A stretch of DNA of 64,000 bases, taken from Castanea sativa (lineage: Eukaryota > Streptophyta > Magnoliopsida > Fagales > Fagaceae). This document shows, piece by piece, positions 56,802 to 64,000 of this stretch. The stretch spans positions 5,382,782 to 5,446,781 of the forward strand of contig NC_134016.1 in the NCBI RefSeq assembly GCF_040712315.1, in the 5' to 3' direction. Both the position numbers and the translations under genes were made by a program. The notes beneath the pieces are model-generated. The model did not search any database, was not told the DNA's origin, and worked only from the letters and a program-made list of their open reading frames with translations. Each line of letters starts with the position of its first letter. Position 1 is the stretch's first letter.

Positions 56802-59504
56802 TTATCTTTCTTGAACTTTACTAGCTGCTTCCTCATCTGTTGGATCAAAGTCTTCATTACAACTTAGAGAATTATTTAAGTCAGGGGAAGGTGCAATCGT
56901 AGAGGAGGGTTGTCCTGGGCCCAAAGTCAGAAGCTTAAAGGGGCTAAGGTCTTTCATATTTGGGTCAAAGTTTGTGGGTTGTGGGGCCTCATGTGGGCTT
57001 GCATGTTGGTCAGAGCAAGTAGGTAAGTTGGATGAGCCCAATCCATATGCTGTTAAAGTTGTTTGTTGGTCTACACTATGTTGGGCTGCCACTGCATTTG
57101 AAGCAATTATTTTGGCCCAATACTTGAATCCCCAAGTTCAAATCTAAATCTCTTGTGGTCAATTCTTTGCACTAGGTACTTAATAAAGGAATTAGGAGAC
57201 TCTGGGATACACCCTTTCATCCAAGCTTGGTTCTGCACAATTTCTAGTCTTTCTTCATTCAGACTATCAAGGTTGAACATCACTGCAGTCATGTCACTAT
57301 CAGTTCCAAAATCTGAGCCTTCAAATTGGGGATGACTACTATGACCATTGGTAATAAAAGGACCATTATCTTCAATCCATGCCCATTTAAGATTAGTCTC
57401 TTTAGGAGGCAACTGTGGTGGTCTGGAGGAGAGGCTGGGTGCACCACTATTTGTTAGGTCTATGGAAGGGGGGGAGGGGATATTTGCATGGCCAGTATTC
57501 ATAATGGGGTTTATAAGGTTCACAGTGCTAACATGCAAGGGATTAGAGTTGGCTGAGTTTAAGGAATTAGCTGGTGTGGGGGGAACGACTTGATTTTCAC
57601 CTAAGGATGGGATACTTGGGAGATTAAGGGTGAGATGGTTGATGGCAGAATGCAGGGTTGTGTCATTATAGGTTGGTTCTGTTGTGTGGAAGGGAAATTA
57701 AGGTCATTGTTTATAGAATGGTTGGTGGATGTGGGATTTGTTGCATGGTGTAAATGTGAAAGGTTTGGTGTACTAGGATAAGGGTGGTTAGGGCTAGAGG
57801 GTTGAAGGTTTGCATGTCCTGCCATTTGATTGAAAAACCCAAATCTAATTTGGGTAGTCCATCTTCTTCTATGAAAGGCTCGGAGATCATATGAAAATTG
57901 AGGTTGCATAGCATCATATCTGTATTGAACATGATGAAGGTCCTGGATTCTTAATCTTTGCCTATAAAGCTTCAGTTCAATGTCATCCATGCAGTGAGTA
58001 CACTGTCTGCGAGTATGACCAATTAAACCACATTTAACACATAGCTTATGTACTCTTTCATACATGTATTGAATCCACACCTCAGACCTATCATCAAGCC
58101 TTAGCATAAAACCAGCTATAACAGGGCCATGGTCAATTCTAACCTTAATACGCCATGAACGTAATGTTCCTAGGAATTCTATCTTCCCAATCCACTCTCT
58201 CCAGTACACCCATCATTTGGCCCATGTGCTCAGCTAGTTCAAGATACTGATATTCTAGGGGCAAACCGTGAAGTTGAACCCACACTGAGACATAATTCAG
58301 TTGGAGATGGCTTAGAATCATGTTAGGCCTCCATCTCTCTAAGATTAATAGAGCCCCATCAATAGCCCAAGGCCCTTCATTGTAAATGCGAAGAAGATCT
58401 TCCACATGCTCAAAATGGAAAATGTAAAAGTATGATTCCCAACTCACTATTGAGACAGTACATCAGATTCGCCATGCAACATCTATAATGTGTTGAAGAC
58501 TATGATGCACTGACACGGACATGGACACAACACAGACATGGACACGAGGATTCGGCAATTTTTGAAAAATAAGGACACGACACGGTGTGGACACGACAAT
58601 TAAATAATTAATTAAATTTTATATTTAGGCATATTTTTAAATATTTTTAGACATAAAATACGTTTATGTCTAGAATTTAAATTATGTAAGAACTACAAAT
58701 GAGTAAACTAACACCCAAAGTGGTACAATAATACACATAAAATGTTTAGAGTACAAACCAAAAGTAAAGAAACAAAATATATACATACATATATATATAT
58801 ACACACACACACACAGTATAACACAATAACAGTGAGAGTGGGAATAAAAAAAAAGAAAAGAAAAAACGCGCTATAAGTAACGTAGTGACAATGAGAGAGA
58901 AAAAATAGAGGGCCTTTCGCCTAAAAAAAAAACAAAGAGAGAGAGAGAGAAAAGAGAAGAGATCGGACCTTTAGCCTGTCTCTCTTGTCCACGTCGAGAG
59001 AGAGAGAGAGATCGAAAGGCACGGCGTCGACGACGACTGTCTATGGAGCTCGCTGACTCGCTGATCGGCCTGATCTAGCATTGGCGAGGGACAGAGGGCA
59101 GCGGGGCAGAGGCCAGAGGGAGGGTTGATCTATGATTTTTTTTGCTTTTTTTTTCACTGTTGGCATGTCCACCGTGTCGAAGCCGTGTCGGCGCCGTGTC
59201 GGAGAAGTGAAAAAAAAAAATGGAGTGTCGGACACCGGAGTTCGACGAGTCATGCCGGTATCCGTGTCCGACATGTGTTGGACACCAACACGTTGCCAAA
59301 AATGGTGTGTCGGTGCAACCTAGGTTGAGAATGACTCACCGAGAATTTGTGATAGTCCAATAAGAAACCAATTGCACAAAGATTCCAAAAATTCCTTTGT
59401 GAAGCTAGATTAGTAGGATTAGGAACCACTGTGGGATCATGCCTTGCAAAAAGGACATCATCATCATCATTAGTAGACAAAAGATCAGAATCCTGTTCTT
59501 CCAT
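56802..59504 (-). pseudogene. LINE ORF1 remnant, split by an insertion
   Basis: The N-terminus starts MEEQDSDLLSTNDDDDV at 59504 and runs through NLASQRNFWNLCAIGFLLD to FSVSHSQ. It then enters a DNA element of about 815 bases. ORF1 resumes with HSLQHIIDVAWRI at about 58500, then YFYIFHFEHVEDLLRIYNEG PWAIDG (a typical DUF4283 stretch). A frameshift near 58180 leads to VRIDHGPVIAGF and the zinc knuckle CVKCGLIGHTRRQC (about 58025-57985). A Pro/Ser/Asn-rich tail with further frame changes extends to about 56800. In plant LINEs such proteins bind the element RNA. Confidence 0.78.
58508..59322. mobile_element. GACACGG-repeat TIR element inserted in LINE ORF1
   Basis: Left end CTATGATGCACTGACACGG; right end as reverse complement CTAGGTTGCACCGACACAC. 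Subterminal arms are full of GACACGGACATGG / CGTGTCCGACA motifs in opposite orientations. The LINE reading frame gives SHSQ just before and HSLQ just after, which suggests a target duplication of roughly 8-10 bases (about CATTCTCAAC versus AGTCTTCAAC). The interior contains GA runs and a GC-rich stretch with GTCGACGACGAC and no transposase. Superfamily not determined. Confidence 0.65.
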
Positions 59505-59639
59505 GAAAAGATCCGTGCTATAGTTGGAGTCACTACTATCTATCCAACCTTATTCTCTGGGTTCCACACTACTCTCCATGGTGAAAAAAGGGTTGCATGT
59601 GCTATCTGTATAGTGTCCTTTTGCTAAAACAGGAAAAGC

Positions 59640-60277
59640 AGGGGACCACAAAAGACTAAAAGAAGAAAGGAAGGAGATATGCTGGTGAGATGGGAACAGG
59701 ACAAGGTTAAAGACAGAGTATAAAAGAGAGAGCAGATCAGTTAGCTAAAGGAACGAAAAAGTGGAAAAGTAAACTTGTGTCTTATCTTTGTGTGCCAACA
59801 AGAGTAAGGTTGACCAAGTGTCTTAAGGACATTTGTTAGTAATTGGTTAGGAAAGTTGTTATGGAAAAAGAAAAAAAAATTAATATTTTAATAGTTTTTT
59901 CAATTTTATAAAAAATGAATAAAAAATTTTCTAAAATAATTTATTAAAAATTCCCTAAAAACACCAACTATCATAAACCTTCTTTTAAAGGACATAAGCT
60001 TTGATTGGTAAAATGATTTTAATAATGGAAATAGTGGCCATTGCTCTAATCATTTAAAATTTGATGCATCGAGTAATGAAACTTGAACCTTTGGTCAATC
60101 TCTGATTTAGATTCTACTCTACTTTAGGTAGGTCCCTCCTAATTGAGGTTGATTGTTAATGTGAGTGTGAAGTTTTGGAATGTGTGTGAAAGGATGAGTG
60201 CTTCACGAGTAATATAATGTTTGAGAAAAGGTGCACCACTGCAAGAATTGTGGATTGCATGCCACCTATTTTTGGTA
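59640..60277. other. LINE 5' leader and flank
   Basis: The first part is probably the LINE 5' untranslated region. The rest is AT-rich host sequence up to the hAT element. No gene is visible. Confidence 0.4.
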
Positions 60278-60285
60278 ATAGATGG

Positions 60286-62705
60286 TAGGGGTGGCAATTC
60301 GTGTTCACGTTTCGGATTGAGTTATGAGTGTTATGTTATATGGGTCAACATGAACCCGACCCGTTTAGTAAACGGGTCAGGATTCCTCAACCCTAACACG
60401 ACCTGTTTATTAAACAGCTAACCCGACACGACACATTTAACCCGTTTAATTAGCAGGTCATGTTAGGGTCAACACAAATGACCTATTTATTAACCTATTT
60501 AAGTAATGGGTCATAAGTAACCTGAATTACCTGTTTGATTAATAAGTCATGCCTAACCCGAATAACCTATTATTAATTCTCATATACCTATTTCTCAAAA
60601 AAAAAAAAAAAAAATACTCATGTATCTAAAATTATATTATTACCATAAATCAAGTAATAAACATTCCGTTACAACTTACAATCATAAATCTAGTAATAAT
60701 AATAAAAGCAAATAATTCTTTTCTACCTTCAAAATCAAATTACTAGTCCAAAAGGTTCCAATCCATTCTATTAAATTCAATAATATGTCAAAGTTTCATA
60801 ATAAAATATATATTAAAAAAATTATTACATGGCATCCAAGTGCCATATCAAAAACTAAAAGCAATCATAGTTTAAGATTAAAAAACCAAAATGATTACAT
60901 GGCATATCAAAATACATATTATGGCAAAATTTAAGTCCAACCATCCAACTACCAGATCAAAAACTAAAAGACATCCAAATTAAGAGACTGTATTAGAAAA
61001 GATTGAGGGTTCCATTGAAGAGGGGTCTTCTTTGTGCTCATTCTTATTGAACATACATTCAAATGGCGCTTCAAATTTCCAATCCCATATTCTCCAACAG
61101 CAATATATTCCTTTCCACACTTTTTGCATTTGCAAATAGGCTTTTCTCCATCTTTTGTAGGAAGCATCCGAAAGAAATGGCAAACACTTGAAATCCTCCT
61201 CCTTTTGTTGTCTTTATTATTTGTCTTAGTATTAGACTTAGACTTCTTTGGCAGAGGAAGTTCAGCTAGTTCATTAAGTTTATCTTTTAGGTCAATGTCT
61301 TCACCTTCATTTTTAGTGTCAATACATTGCATCTCATCTTTTTCCATCTAGAAAAATTTAAAGAGAAATTATTAAGCAGAACATTAGTAATTCTAAGATG
61401 ACAGAAACAAATAAACTTGAAAAGAAATCATAAATCATGACAAATAATTTTAAAATCAACAAAAAACAAACAAGTCTATTATCAGTACTAAATAGTTAAC
61501 AGTATAGTGATTAACAAAAAAAAAAAAAAAAAAAAAAAAGCAAACGGATTTTCAATTATTTTATTTTAAGAGGACAAAAAAAAAAAAAAAAAGGAAAACT
61601 AGAAAAGTAATCATAGACATAGAGCAAGACCCAATTATTTTAAAACCAACATTAAAAAAAAAAAAAAAAATCTAAACCTAATAGTTAAACACAAAAACGT
61701 TTATTTCATAAAAACAAAACAAAGATACGTTAAAGTTTGAAATGTGGCAGGCATTCATACAAAAAAACATGAGAAAGTCATGTGATGAGAAACAGGTGTG
61801 TGGTTGTGGAATTTTTTTGTTTAAAAAATATAAAATATCTCATGCTTTAATCTCTTCCCCAAACAGATAACACAAACACACCACAACTCTCTTATCTTAT
61901 CAGTTCATCTCCCTCCCCACTTCTGTCTCTTTTTTGTTTTTCCTTTATGAGAACCTCACGTCTCAGTCTCTCTTACAAAAAATAGAACCAAACAATTCTC
62001 CCCTCCCATTTCAGTTCTCTTCCTAAGCAAGCTGATCTAGCAATGACAGATCTAATGTCTAAGGCTTGAGCTTTTGGCAATGATAGAACCATTCACTCTA
62101 TTTTTTTCACATACCTTGCAAGTGGATTCGTCAGTTGAAAGCTGAAGAAAGAAGTGAACTAGTGAAGCTGTGAACCCGTGAAGGAGAAGAGAGAGTAGAG
62201 AGGTAGCTACGGTTTTGAGGAGAAGAGATGGTAGTGGAGGCAGTTAGGGATTTGAAGGGAAGATAGAGTAGAGGGTTGAGAGACATGGGGACGACTAGAG
62301 CTTTGATTTTAAATAATGTAGAATCTGTAGATAAGAAAGAGGAGCGGTTGGAGTATTGAGGAGAAGAAGAAAAGACAGAGAGTTAAGGCTGATATAAAAG
62401 CGAAGAGACAGAGTGAGAAAGGCGTGACTAAGATCTGGTAGTAGTGAGGGAGGAGAATAAGAGAATGGGTAAGCTTATATACCTAGGTTTATAAGGGTAA
62501 ACTGGTAAAATTACATTTATAAGTTAATTGGGTCAAACGGGTCAAACGGGTTCACATGTTAAACATGAACACGACCTATTTAGTAAACGGGTCAGACGTG
62601 TCGACCCGAATATGACCCGAACTCATTTAGCCTCAAGCCATGACCTGTTTATAAACAGGTTAGTCGTGTTGGGTTCGTGAGTCGTGTCAGATTTTGCCAC
62701 CCCTA
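60286..62705. mobile_element. hAT element derivative with BED zinc finger exon
   Basis: Ends are TAGGGGTGGCAATTCGTG and, reverse complement of the right end, TAGGGGTGGCAAAATCTG. It is flanked by the perfect 8-bp duplication ATAGATGG (60278-60285 and 62706-62713). Subterminal regions repeat GACCCGTTT / AAACGGGTCA-type motifs in both orientations. The 2.4-kb element has a BED-finger open frame (60964-61347, minus) but lacks the rest of the transposase and the dimerisation domain, so it is a deleted, non-autonomous copy. The 61860-62440 part looks like a leader or promoter region for minus-strand transcription. Confidence 0.88.
60964..61347 (-). pseudogene. hAT transposase N-terminal fragment with BED zinc finger
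   Basis: The 127-codon frame begins MEKDEMQCIDTKNEGEDI. A basic Lys/Asn segment (SKSNTKTNNKDNKRRR) precedes the BED finger: CHFFRMLPTKDG, then CKCKKCGKEY and GNLKRHLNVC, giving the C-x2-C ... H-x3-C pattern. BED fingers let hAT transposases bind their element ends. After KKTPLQWNP the frame ends with no catalytic or dimerisation part following. It may be the intact first exon of a deleted transposase gene, and such BED-only products could still bind related elements; that is inference. Confidence 0.75.
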
Positions 62706-62713
62706 ATAGATGG

Positions 62714-62910
62714 TCATCTAACTTGGACGTGTCACTTTCTACAAGTGAAATTTTGGTTTTTACTTGTCCCTCCCAGGAACACATGCACTCCAAGATGAAA
62801 ACTTCTCTTGATTTGTATGTTGTATTTATTTTGTGTATTTGATAGGATGATCTCATCTTCTTTTTTTCTTTTTTTTTAAATGCAAATGGAACGGTGATTA
62901 AATGGTCGTC
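62714..62910. other. Short stretch between two transposons
   Basis: Host or unknown sequence with a poly-T/CTTT tract at about 62858-62878. No feature is supported. Confidence 0.35.
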
Positions 62911-63393
62911 TGTTACCATGAACGACTATAAGCACATTAAATGCTCGTCATTAAGAAAGACGATTGTGAACACATTAAAGGCAGAAACAACTCCGCTAAA
63001 CTAGATAGCAATGAGTAATAGCAGAAGGGCTGTTACAAAAGTCTTGATGAGCCGCCTGGGCGTTACAAACCCCCATTTAAGGAGAGACTTCATTGCCATC
63101 AATGCCATAACTCATTCAGGTTCAACGGACAAGTGCATTAACTCGAGTACTGGTTATATAAAGCCAGCTAACTCAAGCATGTGGTCTCATTAGCATTTGA
63201 TATCACAGCATACGCAATAGATTCTTAAGCAGAAAGAGAGATTATCTAACTTAAGCTTCAGAAGGCCTTTGGCTAACACCATCTTGATGTCTTTCATTCT
63301 TACTCCTTTTTGTTCTCAATAGGTAACCAGGCTTGTCTATCGACATTGACATCGATGAAGAGCATACTGACGAGGTGATTTTGTGCTTCATCA
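62911..63393 (+). mobile_element. 5' LTR of a Ty3/Gypsy retrotransposon (left end approximate)
   Basis: The right end (..TTCATCA) lies three bases before the primer-binding site. The left end is taken at TGTTACCATG, giving 483 bases, but this is uncertain because the segment AACGACTATAAGCACATTAA / AAGACGATTGTGAACACATTAA is repeated nearby. A TATA box, TTATATAAAG, is at 63154-63163. The second LTR lies outside the window. Confidence 0.6.
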
Positions 63394-63396
63394 GTT

Positions 63397-63413
63397 TGGC
63401 GCCATCTGTGGGA
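63397..63413 (+). other. Primer-binding site of the Gypsy element
   Basis: TGGCGCCATCTGTGGGA directly after the LTR has the form of the tRNA-complementary primer site common in plant Ty3/Gypsy elements (TGGCGCC...). The tRNA species is not assigned. Confidence 0.75.
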
Positions 63414-63461
63414 ACACGATGTAAGTCATTGTATCTCTATCGAAAAAGTTCCTTAAGACCA

Positions 63462-64000
63462 ATGGATTCAACTACGACAGCACCTCTAGATCTAATGGTA
63501 ATGGCTCAGTAAATCCAAGTGTTGACCGCTAATGTGTAGGAGCTAATGAAACAGAATGAAGACTTGAAGTAATGGACACATCCTGAATGTAGAAATACTT
63601 CCCTTCAGCGAAACTGTAGCCAGAATGACGACAAAGTTAACATACCTAAAAATAGCAAAGGAAGGGACACTTTCGAGCACACTGAGCAGTTGACACACGG
63701 TAATGACTAGATGATAAAAAGTTTGAGGAGAGAACTAGATGAGGTGAAGAACGCAATAAAGGGAAAGATAGCCATGAACCTCGATGGTATGCTCAAAAGG
63801 ACAGACTCACCTTTCACCACCAGTGTTCTAGAATGCTCTTTACCACCTATGTTCTACCTTCCGTAGCTGGAATTATACGATAGCACTAAAGACCCCCTTC
63901 GCCATATAGGGGCTTTCAAGACAATCTTGAGCCTCCAACAAACTCCTGACGAGGTAATATGCAAATCCTACCTGGCCGCCCTTAGAGGAGCTGCAAGGGT
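63462..64000 (+). pseudogene. Gypsy gag start, with five in-frame stops, runs off the window
   Basis: One continuous frame from the ATG at 63462 to the window edge carries gag features. After a polar N-terminus it shows SPFTTSVLECSLPPMFYLP, then LELYDSTKDPLRHIGAFKT and PDEVICKSYLAALRGAARV, the pattern of plant Gypsy gag cores. Five in-frame stops interrupt it (first TAA at 63510-63512). All are TAA or TAG and sit where glutamine codons would fit, and there is no frameshift. The copy cannot make a full gag protein. Confidence 0.75.

Larger units (their letters stand above)
52600..59700 (-). mobile_element. Decayed L1-type LINE retrotransposon
   Basis: Read on the minus strand it has ORF1 (RNA-binding protein with DUF4283-like part and CX2CX4HX4C knuckle), then ORF2 with apurinic endonuclease, reverse transcriptase, and a C-terminal zinc-binding segment. 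This is the order of plant L1-type LINEs. The T run at about 52599-52607 on the plus strand is the probable poly(A) end. The 5' limit, around 59650-59850, is not fixed and no target duplication was found. The element has many stops and frameshifts, and its ORF1 is split by a DNA element at about 58508-59322. Confidence 0.85.

Overview
The window looks like nuclear DNA of a eudicot, probably a woody one: it is strongly AT-rich, holds only a few short, apparently intronless genes, and is packed with plant-type transposable elements (plant LINE with a CX2CX4HX4C ORF1, hAT, Mutator-like, PIF/Harbinger-like MITEs, LTR elements) and long CT/AT microsatellites. The species cannot be fixed from the sequence; Fagales would fit, but that is a guess.

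The core (about 4.5-47 kb) is a local array of two families of small membrane-protein genes, here called A and B, which I do not recognise as a named family. Long A proteins have a signal peptide followed by DYPxKNP, a PLLLVGGKGDE block, one membrane segment, a long Gly-rich tract and a C-terminal multi-membrane core. Short A proteins keep mainly the core. B proteins (127-162 residues) have three membrane segments around LPHEQVDGSPVP and RPRIERFCRVYAMAS motifs and resemble the plant PGG membrane domain. The genes lie head to head: A(-)/B(+) at 4.6-9.7, 15.5-18.5 and 31.2-33.5 kb, and the mirror image B(-)/A(+) at 37.8-40.7 kb. Two members lack partners: A at 22.4 kb, and B at 42.7 kb, whose partner promoter survives at about 47.1 kb with no gene behind it. 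The A/B spacers share a box, TTCACCATCTAGCTAGAAA, and the spacer of the first pair carries about three tandem copies. The layout suggests repeated duplication of an A-spacer-B block, one inversion, and then decay.

Between and beside these genes are well-bounded mobile elements. At 27.2-30.8 kb a Mutator-like fold-back element with a perfect 9-bp target duplication is split by a second one carrying a captured histone H1 tail. A third lies at 13.5-15.2 kb. hAT elements with 8-bp duplications lie at 23.3-23.9, 34.3-36.2 and 60.3-62.7 kb; the last keeps a BED zinc finger exon. A solo LTR sits inside a MITE at 48.5-49.5 kb. Several PIF/Tourist-like MITEs with TAA-type duplications are scattered through the window.

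From about 47 kb rightward there are no host genes I can support. A decayed L1-type LINE on the minus strand (52.6-59.7 kb) has its ORF1 split by a small TIR element. The window ends inside a Ty3/Gypsy element (5' LTR, primer-binding site, gag with five in-frame stops).
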